Assembly: GCA_016584495.1 (NCBI GenBank) | Contig: WAID01000003.1 | Span: forward strand, 1,798,001-1,862,000 | Reading direction: 5' to 3' | Source: Celoporthe dispersa | Taxonomy: Eukaryota; Ascomycota; Sordariomycetes; Diaporthales; Cryphonectriaceae | Length of the DNA: 64,000 nucleotides | Shown here: in pieces, positions 33,883-45,308 of the stretch | Layout: every line of letters starts with the position of its first letter | How positions within the stretch are numbered: position 1 is the stretch's first letter | Translations under genes and position numbers: made by a program | Notes under the pieces: generated by a model | Told to the model about the DNA's origin: nothing | The model's input: only the letters and a program-made list of their open reading frames with translations | The model's database searches: none

Positions 33883-36800
33883 GCCTGGGCGGAGGACTGC
33901 ATGGTATGTTGATGGGAGGGGTTTGCTGGTGACGCCGCCGTACGAGCAGACGCCAACAGAGGCTGAATTTCTTTCTTTTATGGAGGAACGTTGTGAGATG
34001 TGTATGAGGGACTGCTAGGAGCCAGAAGATGATATCCAGAGGAGAGCTTGTCTCGCTGCCTTCTTGCGGCATGAACACCTTGACAAGACAATAGCCGGGG
34101 GCTCACATCTTTCTCTAGCAGGTAATTATGATGGAGCTCATCCTTGCCTTTGGAAACGGCAACGCGCAATGTCTGTCTACACATGTCTCCATACAGGCCC
34201 GCCAGGCTTGCAGAAATGACAGCTGTCACATAACCACGACCATTAACCACAACTACTCAGATGTTACCTTTTCTGTCACTTTTTAATAGGACTTGATCTA
34301 ACCAAGTTATTTTTTCTTTTCTTGTTCAGCTTCAACTACCTGCTTAGGGGCTCACCCAGGTGACGCAAGTTGTGCTACCTTGATCAAACACATTACTAGG
34401 TTATTCAATTAGCATCTCGGTTTTAAATATAGATAATTAATGTCGATATGTTCAAGAACATACACTCTCTGATTGTTTGTACAGCCCATACTATCCAGGC
34501 AAGATGACCTCAGCATTGATACCACTTGGATTATCTCAAAAGATCCTGCTATCCTACTTATCCAGGCCAGTGTTTTTTCTCCTTCTTTTCTTCTTGTTCT
34601 TCTTTGGGAAAGCACATGCTATTGTGTGTTACAGCCCTACATGCTGAGCCTCACCTCACTGAAACATGGCTAGAAAAGCTGAACGGTTGTGTTGACGTCA
34701 AAGGATGTTTCATGGTTCCCTTAGCCCGCCTTTCAAGAGGATCCAAGTTTAGCACAGCGCTTTACTATATAATTACCGCGTAGTACTATGTACATACTCC
34801 GGTCCATTGTCTCCGGGGGCTCTAGGATGACGACGCCAGTGACCCAGCTTGGTAGGGGCTTGTTTCTCTAGACGTCCAAGGAAGCTCTCATAATAAGAGC
34901 CTAGGGCTGAGGATAATATGTTACATTGTGTACTCTATGCTGCTGCACTGAAAGGGGTTTCGTACTCGTCCCGGTTACCAAACCCATCTTTGTTGGCCTC
35001 CGTCCGGTTACGACAATGTGTGCCTGATCAGCAGGCCAGCGGTGGTGGCATCATACTACGGTGACTCTTCAATAGTGATGAGGTGATGGGTGGTATAATA
35101 CATCGTAATACTCCAATCCCCATCCCAGAATTGGACGAAATCCAATCTCCGGCTCCGAGACTATCGGTTCAGGTTTGAGGACTGGGCTGACAGCGGGGGC
35201 AGGAAACGCTCCCAATAGCTTACCAAATGATCGCGCCCCCATTGGGGGTATAAAAAAAAAGGTTTTTTTATTATTATTATGATTATTATTTTTACAATGA
35301 TCGTCACCAGGAGAAGCAAGATTTGGTTCGTGGTAGACCCATCGTGAAATGCCATCCAATGCCTTTGCTCTGGTTGCGCAGGGCGCTTGTAAGGGAGCCA
35401 GGGGCCAAAGGGGGGGGGGGTAAAAGAAGCCCCAAACAGGACGAACTCAAACTTGGCTGTACCAGATTTGGGCCGGTGCAACACACATACGACCAGTAGA
35501 AAGCAGGTTTTTTTGTCTCTGGATACATTGCAGTGCAGCCGCGCCAAGGTCCGGGGGGGTAGGAGGAGAAAAATAAGCCATTGACCACCATGCGTTGTGC
35601 CGTGTCTAGTACCAGCGTACCGCAGGAATCTGAAGCAGGCTAGGATGATATTGATCGGGCTGACTGGTGAGAATCAAAGGAGGGGTTTGCAAAGGGATGA
35701 TATGGCTTTAAACCAAGCGGTATGCTATGATGGATGGTGAGCAAGGGAAAAGGGTGGGAGGGAAGGGAGGAGAAACGGTCTGTTTTATCTTTTGCCGATC
35801 ACGATAAGCACGCCGACGCTTTTGGCGCTGTAGCTTGCATGAGTGAAACTAGAATATGTTTGACCGGTGAGCTCGACGAGGCGGTTTTCACTTGATGAAT
35901 GTTGGGGGCGGACGGCTGGGGTCAGACACACACACACACACACACGCACCAAAACCTTGGAACGGCTGACCGACACCACAAGGGGGGGAAGGGGGGCTTG
36001 AACCGATCGATCCTCTTCTGCGCACGCGCGGGCGAGAGGGAGATCTGGTGACCTTCAGGGCACGCGGTGAGGCGGGGAGGCAGTAGAAAATTGAAGCCTA
36101 GCGGGAGGATCGTGCATGATACATTGACAGGCCTCGGCTCGCGTCAAAGTCCCGAGGGCCCGGGGGACAAGGCCAAGCAGTGTGGACGCAGTGGTCGGGC
36201 TTCTCGTCTGCATGCTTGGTGATTACGACAGTACCCTAGCCAGAGCTAAACAGTCTGGAGGAAGGAAGGCCTTGCGGGATTGCTCACTGGGAAGCTGAGC
36301 AGGTGTTGAAATGCCGTATAATACGGTTGTGCTAATTTCCACGTGGCTGGTGTACAAGATGAGGTGAGCCGTGGCAACAGAGAGGAATCAATCGAAGTGT
36401 GTCAGGATTCAGTGTAGTACATGTCATTTGATGATTGCTTGAATTTGATGGCCTTCTGAGTGACAGCTTGTCCGCATACACATTCTGTAGCCTGCTCGTG
36501 CCTGACGTGCTCTCTCTTGACGCGTAATGAGATGTCACCCGCCCAAGTAATGGTGACTTGATGATGAGATGATGAGAGTGAAAAAGTATTGTACAGTCTT
36601 GACCCATCCGAGACAGCCGAATTGGGTACCAGGAAATTTTCAAACTCTCTGCCTCTCAAAAGATGCAGTATGCCGCCCTGCCGTTTTCCCCGCCATGGCC
36701 GATGATACCTATCGCTCAGACAAATAGCCGCCGCTCAAAACGCCATGCTCGCTAGAAGAAAAAATAAAGTGACACAAGAAAATAAATAAACACATAGTGA

Positions 36801-36936
36801 ATGTTCAGACAGGTTGTGAGAAGCAGAGAGAGAAAAAAAAAGAGAGAAGGAAAAAAAAAGAAAAAACAAATCCATCGGGCCTCAGCCTGGAGGTCCGCGA
36901 TGTCTGTGCATCCCGCCGCTTGTGGACGCACCGCCC
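33883..36936. other. Gene-poor region, 3 kb
   Basis: No gene can be supported. The region is AT-rich around 34240-34470, has T/A runs at 35249-35294, G10 at 35410-35419, a CA microsatellite at 35929-35945 and A-rich tracts at 36830-36868. Short open frames lack domains and splice signals in order. Confidence 0.5.
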
Positions 36937-37699
36937 TCAGATATCAAAGGCATCATCGTCCTTTTGATAGACCTCAGCGGATTCTCCCCCAAAGAAGATG
37001 GCTCTCCTCTTCCATGAGCCTCGCTTGATGAAGTAGCCCGGGTCGTCAGGAGACGCGACCTGCGGTCTCGGCCGGGCACCTGCGCCTGGTGCACCCTCCC
37101 ACAGCTCATGGCTGCGCAGGACGGCATCGTCTTCGTCGGGGGTCTCGTCCTCGAACCAGGACTTGTCCGAGTCGACACTTGACGCCGGCGAGGGCCACCC
37201 CTTGTCGTCGGCGTGGGCGTCATCCCCGGCGTGCCGCGTGCCGTTGTTCCGATCGACAATGTGTACGGCCTTGGCCTGCTGGAGGGAGAAATCCAGGTCG
37301 TGATAGGCCTCGAGCGAGAGGCCCGAGTCGGAGTGGTGCAGGCGGGCGGGGCGGCGGGTGGTCTCGTGGCCCGCAAAGGACCTCTTGGGCCGCAGGACCT
37401 GCAGCGGCTGTCGCTCGTGTAGCCTTGCTGGGGGCTCCGGGCCCTGGGCGGCGACGGGCGGGTTGAGCTTGAGCGGGTCCCACTCTATAGGCGGCCAGTG
37501 CTTCCGTGCCAGGCCGTCTGACGACGATGGCCTCCCTCGTGATGATGGGTATGCTGCCGCTGCGCTGACGGCCGTGGTGGACCTGTCCGGACTGCTGCTG
37601 TTGTGCGTCGACGAGGTCCATGGGGTGCACAATGCGCAGTTTCTTGTGGTGGTGGCTGCGAGAACGGGACAGCATCCCGTGGCCGCCGTGGCCGACCAT
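36937..37699 (-). CDS. Uncharacterised fungal protein, probable frameshift
   Basis: Function unknown. The frame from the ATG at 37699 gives MVGHGGHGMLSRSRSHHHKK and LRIVHPMDLVDAQQQQSG. The frame that carries the C-terminal part has no ATG of its own but reads GLARKHWPPIEWDPLKLNPP, LRPKRSFAGHETTRRPARLH, HSDSGLSLEAYHDLDFSLQQ and ends DPGYFIKRGSWKRRAIFFGG to 36937. Both parts have normal protein composition. A single extra base between about 37500 and 37610 would join them into 253 residues. No intron with GT-AG ends of adequate length fits there. The protein is soluble, acidic in its C-terminal third, and has no domain I recognise. The break point is less certain than in the other frameshifted genes. 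Confidence 0.55.
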
Positions 37700-40600
37700 G
37701 ATGAGTCTGATGAGGGCGGGCCGGTGACGTGTGGAGTCCGCGGGTGACAGAGATAGAGAGACCCTCTTGTCCGTTGTTTGTGTGTGTATGTGTGTGTGTG
37801 TGTGTGTGTGTTGTCTTGAGATGACAGTCGCCAGATGAATGTGACAACTTTGCTATTGTATAAGAGAGAGAGATAGAGAGAAGAAAGAAAGAATAAAAAA
37901 AATCTACGCAGGGATAGAACAGATGACAGGCTGGGGACCTGGGCGGGGAATGAGAATCTTGATATATCTTTCTTCTCGAAGGCTTCCCGGCCAATCCGGG
38001 CTGTGTGCCTTGCATGGAGCGCACACTAGACCAAGTAAGCTGCACGCAATAACGCGAAGGATACTTGGCCAGAGGTACTCTTTTTTTCTTTCGATGCGGG
38101 TGACCACAAAAGGGCTTGCTGACACGAACCAGGAAAACCTTGGCCCTCTAGTTGTAGATCGTTACGACGCACCAGTGTCATCAGCCACACACACCTCTCT
38201 GCCAGTCGAACCGAACTAGCCGAGCACCACAAGCTTAAACGCGTTACTGCACCCGTACACACCACCTCGTCTCTTCTCCTTTTCCTTTCATCTTTTTTTT
38301 TTCTTTGGTAGGGCGGGGTTTCGTCTGGCCTGCTCCTCGGCGTTTACTTACCTGCCAGGGTCAAGATGTCCATGCTGCCTCGTTATGGACAACAACAAAA
38401 TCCCAGTCTTGAGCGGCCCAACCGGGGAGAGGGACCCTGGGCCTTGATCTTCAGCCTTTGGAGTGGAGACATGCGTCACACTCTTGATATAGCAGTGCCA
38501 CGATCCGAGAGAGTAGCTAAGGTGTGTGGGCCCTCCCTCTGCTCATCGGCCGAGCTTCCCAGGGCCGCCGTGCCACACACACCAATGAAGCAGAGGAGGA
38601 CAGGGAGGCCTGTTTAGACTGTCCGTATTAATGAAAGGTTCTTTTTTTTTTTTCCCGCCTTCTTTCGTGTCTGTAGCCAAGCTCTCACGCAGGCCAGTCA
38701 TCTGCCTGCCCTTTCGTCATAGCTTTCTGACCTTGCCCATGGACCTGGAATGACTCTGTAGAGTATCGGCAGATGTCAGAAGAGAGGAAAGAAAGAGAAG
38801 AGAAGAAAAAAAAGGTGGGGCCGTTACGACGTGACCGTGGAGCAGTTCCGGGGGGCTGAGGGAACCATTGACAGCAAATATCCGTCCTTGCCGTCTTTTT
38901 CTTTTTTCGGCCGCTGTATGTACGTAGTATCCTGCCATGATGTGCTTGGGGGTGGGGGGGGGGAAACCACTCTGGTCCCTCGTCCATCTGAACAAAGGGA
39001 ATCTTGACAAACAGCTTCCTGTTCCTTTTTTTTTATATTATTCTTATTTTATCTCCCTTCATCTTCCCATTTCATCATAACTTCCCCAGGAATTCAGGCA
39101 GGTCGGACGCTGGGCCTATGCTGGTAAATGATGAACAGGGGGTGGCAAGTTTAAAAAGGCTGGTGGTCTTCCTAAAGTGGGCAGTGATCTGCCGATTCCT
39201 GTGCTCTCTTAGCAGCATGTCAGCAGCATGTGTGTGCGCATGTGTGTGTGGGTGGGTCGGATTGACGAACTTGAGCTGATCAAAGAGCTGACCTTGTGTG
39301 TCAATGTATGTGTGTGTGTGGTGTGCCTGGGTAAGACCATCCCGCCCCAAGCCACCCAGAAGCAGCGAGTGCTGAGCCTGGCGTGCGAGCGTGCCTGGCT
39401 AAGCCGCCACAAGAGCGATACTGCGGTATGTTTCCTATGACCACAAAAGTTTCCGTTTTTGTTTTCTGGTGGTGGGTCTCCTCTGTGTGTGCGTAGTACT
39501 ATGGTTAGCGGTGCATACATACAATGTGACCATCCACGGCACCATTCATCGATACAGCAATGTCGGCGCAGCGATCCATGCCGGGGGCAACTGAGGGATG
39601 GCTGCCACGCTGCGGCGTCGTCCATCCATGCAGGCTGCAATCGTGCGGCCATGACCATGTGGCCCGCGATGTTCTGCAGAAAAAGCTGTGGGCGCCAGGC
39701 AAGGCTGCGTCCCGCCCGATCGCATATGGAGCAGGTACTTACTGTAAGGTACACTCCGTACACACACAAAAAAGCCATGACGCGGAAGAAAATCCTTGCG
39801 ACCTGCTTTAGCGGCCTATGGGAATGATCTGCCAGCCCGCCTGCCCGCCCATAATTATTGGACTGACCACGGGCAGCCACATTGTCTCACCAGCGGCTAA
39901 GCATCTTGTTTGGGCGGCCCATCAGGGTCGGTCTAATGTTGATCAACGTATTTATGTATTGCGTATGCGCGACAGGATCGGGCTACTGCGCGAATCTGAT
40001 ATGATGAGGGGGTTGGTTGCTCGACATCTTGATGAGATCATGGTGGTGAGCGCTGGTGTTTCAAGTCGGTCCATCATGTGTGCCCCGATCGACGATAACG
40101 AACAAAAGAGTCCCCGAAGGGCGGTTGATCTCCCCATATACCAAGAGACACACACACACAGAGAGAGAGAAATGATCATAAGCTGGCTGTGTAAGCGCTT
40201 CCTCCTCAACGCACCCGAGCGACGTGGCAGCTCAGGTGGCTGTCTACGACAGAGGCTTGGTGTTCCGTTTCATCGGAGATTAGGAGCAAATCATGTCTTG
40301 CCGTCGCGTCTGGTCGCGCGTGTGTGTGACAAACATGTCTCTTCCCCGCCGATCTTGTTCCTTTGGTTTCACACGACGAACATGGAGGCACGGGAGGGAG
40401 GGAGAGACTCTGGTCCTTCCTGGACACCGGATCAGCAAAGAAAAAAAAAAAAGATCGGACGAACGACCACTCGCACAACTCAAGTTTGTATTCTTGGGTC
40501 TTGTGTCCTTGATCCCATGCGTCCTCGGGCTATTCATCATCCATCATGAACTCGGTGGCGTCTTAAATTAAGGCTTAGTGGTTCTTGCTGTTGTTGTTGT

Positions 40601-41418
40601 TGTTACGCTGATAACCTCTCCCCTCCCTCCCCGCCAAAGAAGTGATTGCGTTGCGCTCGAGGCTGAGACTGGTGCCTTGACTTCTGAGTCACCACTCCGC
40701 CTCCAATCCCTGGGTAATGGCGTGCTTTCTTATCTGCTGCCTAGCAGGTAGATTCTATCGAGACATCGCTGCTTTGATGCCGTTGCCGTGAACACCTCGT
40801 AGCTTGACGCGGCCTCATACCCCCGCGAGAGATACCTGGCGACCAGAGCCCAGGATCAGATGAGACAAGAGGGTATTCTCCCTTACCCCAAACTCAAATA
40901 CCCTTCTCTTCGCTCTGAGGCTGCAGGCCGGGCACGATCGAGGTCATCGTCCATCCAGTGGCTGTCTGGCTCCGCCCCTCAGAGGCCTGACGTGACAGAT
41001 GAATGACTTGACTCCTCTTTGCCAGTGACAAGTGCTTGTGCTATGGCTGAGCCGAGCCGAAATTGTGCCCCCGAGGAGCAGCCGAGGCGCTGCAGACGTC
41101 CCATGGTATATATCTGCACCAGACAGGCACCGCTTCTGGGTCCGGCTGACGCGTCTGAGCACAAGGGGTTTCGACCTCGATCTAGACCTGCGGTAACACC
41201 TCTTGTCTCCTTTTCCATCGTTCGAGGTTGGCCGGCCCGCGATACCACCAAGGCTGGTGACGCATACTGGATATCCGACACGGAGTTTGGGCTCGCTCGA
41301 GGCTTAGCCTTAGTACTGGTGTTCTTGTCTGCCCTGCCAGCCAGCCAGCCAGGTGGTCGCAACGGGGCTATATGAAATATGTCGTGACCATATATGTGCA
41401 GGGATGGTGTCGTCTGCA
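37700..41418. other. Largest spacer, 3.7 kb
   Basis: No gene can be supported. Simple sequences include a TG tract at 37775-37812, GA-rich runs at 37865-37895, T12 at 38641-38652, G10 at 38952-38961, CA/GA at 40149-40170 and A13 at 40440-40452. The 243-codon frame at 39818-40549 runs across simple repeats and starts without support. The bases nearest 37699 should hold the promoter of the uncharacterised gene and those nearest 41419 the COX16 3' UTR. Confidence 0.5.
37773..37812. repeat. TG microsatellite
   Basis: About 20 TG units with one interruption, just upstream of the gene at 36937-37699. Similar CA/TG tracts occur at 8610-8625, 33368-33400, 35929-35945, 61716-61732 and 62646-62675. 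Confidence 0.9.
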
Positions 41419-41887
41419 CTAGAGGGTGCCGTCGTTCTCGCCCGGCAGTCGCTTGACACGCCTCTGCTCCCAGTCGTCGAGGTCCTTTGCGGCAAGTCTC
41501 TGCGGAGAAGAAGAAGAAAAAAACAATAGCATGATGATCAGCAAAACACCATCCCCAACAGTGGTAGCAAGCAGCCATGATAGGTGCCGCCGGAGAGAAA
41601 GCGGCTCCCCCGTAGCTTACATAGTACTCGTCCCGGATATCAACCTTGCGGCCTGCCCTGCCGACGCCCAATTCCTCCTCGCGCGTCATCTGCCGCACTT
41701 TCCTGTCGTGTCTCTCGTAGCGGATGGCCGTGGCAGGCGTCAGGACGAAGGACCCCGCGACGATGATGGCCATGAAGGGCAAGCCGAAGAGCAGGAAGGG
41801 CCGCTTGGCGAGGGCGGCTCGGTACCGTGCTGCGATGGTGTTGGACTCGGCAGCGGAGACGTACTTCTTCTTTGAAAAGACAGCCAT
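41419..41887 (-). CDS. COX16: Cytochrome c oxidase assembly protein Cox16
   Basis: An inner-membrane mitochondrial protein needed to assemble complex IV. Two exons (41621-41887 and 41419-41499) encode 115 residues in phase. The first starts MAVFSKKKYVSAAESNTIAA, then a transmembrane segment around residues 29-50 (FLLFGLPFMAIIVAGSFVL) followed by the family signature TAIRYERHDRKVRQMTREEE. The second exon ends LAAKDLDDWEQRRVKRLPGE. The ATG at 41887 was preferred because upstream in-frame codons are not ATG. Length and topology match fungal Cox16. Confidence 0.94.
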
Positions 41888-42859
41888 CTTTTTTCGTTTT
41901 GGCGTCGCCGACCTGGCTGTGTTCGTTCGGTGGACGGTGGACAATCGAGGCTGGAGGTTGTGCGGTTGTAGGCTTTTTGGTTGTGGTGTGACGAGGCGAG
42001 AGGGACTCTGCGGAAGCTACCATGGCTGCATGTCTGGGGCGCGCTAGACTCAGCACAGACTAGCATTGCCTGCCTCTTGTGAGAACCAGTAAAACGCCCC
42101 GCCGGCCCAAGAGGCATGCTCAACTTTGTCCCTCCAGGTCGGTGACGGTTCTCTGTGCTTCAGGCCGTTCAGGCTTGCATACTTAAGTATGCATCCAAGC
42201 CTCACGACGTCTCAGAGAGCTGGTTTGGCCTCAAGGACCATTCACCTAGAGAGAAGTATATATAGTAAGTAGTAAAATATAGCTGCTCGAGTACCTGGTC
42301 GTGTCTCTTGAACACAACCGGACTGGCCCACAGAGTCTATAACCAATGCCAGTGCAGGTTCCGAGCATTGTCTGTATAGGAAGGGAGCATAGTGTTGCTT
42401 GCAAGGTAGCAATTTCTGGATATCAGTGTTGGCTATATAGGACCGCTACTAACAGGCCGAGTGCCTACGGGCATACAGTGAGATTCCATGGCCTGGTGAT
42501 CACAACGTTCCCTCGGGAGAAGCCTCTACTTTTTGCCCTGTTCTGTGAAGGGCTCAAGTTCGAATCACGCTTCGATCTTCTTTTTATTTTTTATTTTTTA
42601 TTTTTCCCTTCTTTGTTCAAATCCAGCAAGCTACATACTATGTAGCAGCGAGAATCCAGCTTGTCTCCACCCGCACAGTAATGTGAGTAGCGGGCACGTT
42701 TCAAACTTGCACAGGCCTTCGGATCCGGGCACTCCGAGTAGTACCAAAACCCCTCCGCACCAGAATCGTGTTTCAGTGCGTCATTATAACACAGTGACGA
42801 GCTCTGTCTCTGTTATTTGGCCTCCTGCCTCCCCGAGAAACTTCACGCCGTAGTATGCC
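41888..42859. promoter_or_regulatory. Divergent spacer, COX16 / SDR, with tRNA-like boxes
   Basis: A 970-bp region between divergent genes. It contains an A-box-like TGGCCTGGTGATCA (42492-42505), a B-box-like GTTCGAATC (42558-42566) and, just after, a long T-rich tract (42580-42610). No cloverleaf can be drawn with these boxes. Confidence 0.4.
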
Positions 42860-44072
42860 ATGGATGCCACCGCGGGCGACCCAAAACCCAACCCATTCGC
42901 ATGGGTCCTGACACTGATTGGGGCTCTTGACTTGTGAGTAAACATCACCGACGCGTAATAAATCTTGAGACTGCTTGCTTCATTATCCATAACAACTGCA
43001 GTGCTAACTCTCAAGGCAGTCATTTCCTCGTCACCTTCTTCTACAACCAATTCCGTCGCGTTCCATACCCCAATCATGACTTCTCAGGGAAGACGGTCAT
43101 CGTGACCGGCGCCAATGTCGGCCTGGGCTTCGAGGCAGCACGGCATCTCGCCCGCCTCAATGCAGCCAAGGTCATCCTGGGATGTCGCGACGCCGACAAG
43201 GCACGGCGGGCCAAGGCTGAGATCGACCGCTCAACGGGCAGGCCCGCGGGCATCGTGGAGGTCTGGCCTCTGGATCTGGCCAGCTTCGACAGCGTCAGGG
43301 AGTTCTGTAGCAGGGCAGGGAGGCTGGAGCGTCTCGATGCCGTCATCGAGAACGCCTCCGTCGCCATGGTCTCTCCGGTGGTGACTCTGGTGGAGGGATT
43401 CGAGCGCACCATCACGGTCAACGTCGTCTCCACGTTCTTGATGGCGCTGCTTCTCCTCCCCGCGCTGAGGAGGACGTCGGCAAAGTTCAATACCCTGGCT
43501 AGGCTGACGATAGTCTCATCCGATGCCCACTTCATGGTATGGGGAAGAGAGAAGAACAGACTGCATGGGGCTTTTGGATGTATGGCTTACTGGGTTTTCA
43601 GGCGCAATTCAACGAGAAATCGGCCGAGAACATCTTCGATGCCTTCAGGACGACCAAGGTGCCTCCCGACCGCTACCAGACCTCCAAGCTGCTCCAGCTC
43701 CTCGTCGTCCGGGAGCTCGCCGAGGACATGTCCAGCCCCATCAGCAACACCAGAGGCTCCGTCATCCTGAACACCGTAAACCCGGGCTTCTGCCGCACAA
43801 TGCTGTTCCGAGACAACACATTCCCCGCGTATCTCGCCCTCACGGCTATCTCCTATGTCATCGGACGATCGGCCGAGGCAGGGTCGAGGGTGATGGTCGA
43901 TGCTGCGGCGGCCGGACCTGGGTCGAATGGGAAATGGCTTGACACGTGTGAGGTCCGGGCGCCCAGCGCCTATGTGCGGAGCGAAGAGGGTGAGCAGATG
44001 CAGGCTCGTGTGTATGAGGAATTGATGCGCGTGCTGGAGGACATAGAGCCAGGCGTCACGAGGAATGTCTAA
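42860..44072 (+). CDS. Retinol-dehydrogenase-like SDR
   Basis: An NADP-dependent oxidoreductase of the extended WW-oxidoreductase/retinol-dehydrogenase-like group common in fungi; substrate unknown. Three exons (42860-42933, 43002-43536, 43602-44072) are in phase and encode 359 residues. A hydrophobic N-terminal stretch (AWVLTLIGALDF, HFLVTFFYNQF) may associate it with membrane. The cofactor motif is TGANVGLGFEAARHLA, followed by LGCRDADKARRAK, LDLASFDSVREFC, a NAS motif (IENASVAM), VSSDAHFM and catalytic YQTSK. The C-terminus lacks a recognisable extra domain. The first intron splits codon 25. Confidence 0.9.
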
Positions 44073-44702
44073 ACTATGAAAAGCGAGAAGGGGGGCTGTG
44101 CAGTATTATACCCCCAACCACAATCAGTGTGTGATTATATTCAACATGATGAGGTGCGAGAGTCTGGTCCAGTATCTAATAATTAATACCAGACATTCTT
44201 ACAATGAATTTATGGGAATGCTGCTGTAGGGTCACAGGGTGTAACGCCTTCGTGGCTTGTGTCTCCGTAAGAAAAACGATGGTCATATCCCAGTGTGCCA
44301 AAATTGTAAAAGTACAGGTGGGCGGTAGGACAAGGTTATACAAGTCGTGTTTGCTACAATAAAGATGTTTGCCTTCTGGCGAGGTGCGGCCGCTCTCGCC
44401 GGAAATCAGCGGGTGAAACTAGGTGGGTAAGTAATTATGGGAGACTAGAGACAAGAACACGACCAAGGCTGGAGAGGATCTCAGAATGAGGGTATTATCA
44501 ATTCACTGGTCAGATACAGAATTATGTCGTTAAAGAGTTTGTAAGATGAAAACTTCGGATCTCTGCCGGCTCCGAGCACTTTTAGATCTGTCCTCCTCCT
44601 CCTCCTCCCCCTCCTTCGCCCCAGTGTGTATGTACCAGACATTAAGTGAATAATAGACCCACAACCAGAAGGGAAGCGGGGGGCAGCGCAACCAAGCGGC
44701 CC
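44073..44702. other. Convergent spacer
   Basis: 630 bp between convergent genes, probably both 3' UTRs. Only a CTC trinucleotide run at 44593-44612 stands out. No gene seen. Confidence 0.45.
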
Positions 44703-45308
44703 CTACCGTGCGAGGGTGACATTCAGGATGACAAAATTCTCGTTGACGCCGTGCAGATCGTCTCCACACTCGCTCCGGAAGCTCCCATCGCTGTTGGTCG
44801 GGTCACGGCCGATGGTGATGCTCATCTCCGAGATGGTGACCCAGCCGCCCCCGTCCGCGCCGCAGCTGTCCGTGATGAGGGCGTCCGCCCGCCAGTACTC
44901 GTTGACGTCGCACGAGGTGGCGGCGAACCCGTGGTTGCAGTAGTAGACCTGGACGGTGCCGCTGCTCCACGCCAGGGCCCCGTCCCCGTCGACCGTGTCG
45001 CCGCTGACGTCGCAGGACCCGTACAGGCCGGACGTGCTGGTCGAGGTGACGGCCGTGTCGAGGTCAGCCGTGTAGTCGCTGTCGCCCTCGTCGCTTAGCT
45101 TGCGGCCGGAGCAGTGCACCACGGGGTCGGGAAAGCCGTTGACGGTGTCGAGGGTCTTTGTCGAGTTCAGGCCACCAGAGCGTCTCGGTATTTTTTGTAT
45201 GAGCCTCTGCCGCGCGGGTGTCCCGTCCACAGCAGGCGAGGCTGCCGGCGCGCCCAGGCCTAGGACGGGAAGGAGGGAGAGCGAGAGGACCAGCGAGTGA
45301 TAATACAT
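44703..45308 (-). CDS. Small secreted cysteine-containing protein
   Basis: A predicted secreted protein of 201 residues with unknown function. It starts with a signal peptide (MYYHSLVLSLSLLPVLGLG, likely cleavage after an Ala-rich APAA). The mature part has about seven cysteines (VVHC, YGSC, YYC, TSCDV, DSCGAD, SECGDD) and N-glycosylation-type NST and NVT sites. Sequence blocks such as GTVQVYYCNHGF and WVTISEMSITIG suggest a compact beta-rich fold stabilised by disulfides. I cannot assign a family; effector-like or cell-surface roles are possible but unproven. The ATG at 45308 is the first that gives a signal peptide; longer upstream reading has low-complexity sequence. Confidence 0.75.
   Translation of the reverse strand: MYYHSLVLSLSLLPVLGLGAPAASPAVDGTPARQRLIQKIPRRSGGLNSTKTLDTVNGFPDPVVHCSGRKLSDEGDSDYTADLDTAVTSTSTSGLYGSCDVSGDTVDGDGALAWSSGTVQVYYCNHGFAATSCDVNEYWRADALITDSCGADGGGWVTISEMSITIGRDPTNSDGSFRSECGDDLHGVNENFVILNVTLAR

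Noticed and set aside
39818..40549. 243-codon open frame in the 3.7-kb spacer
   Set aside because: Spans CA/GA and A-rich simple sequence, with no domain or splice context.
42480..42580. Intact tRNA gene
   Set aside because: A- and B-box-like motifs are present, but acceptor and T stems do not pair. Kept only as a SINE/relic hypothesis.
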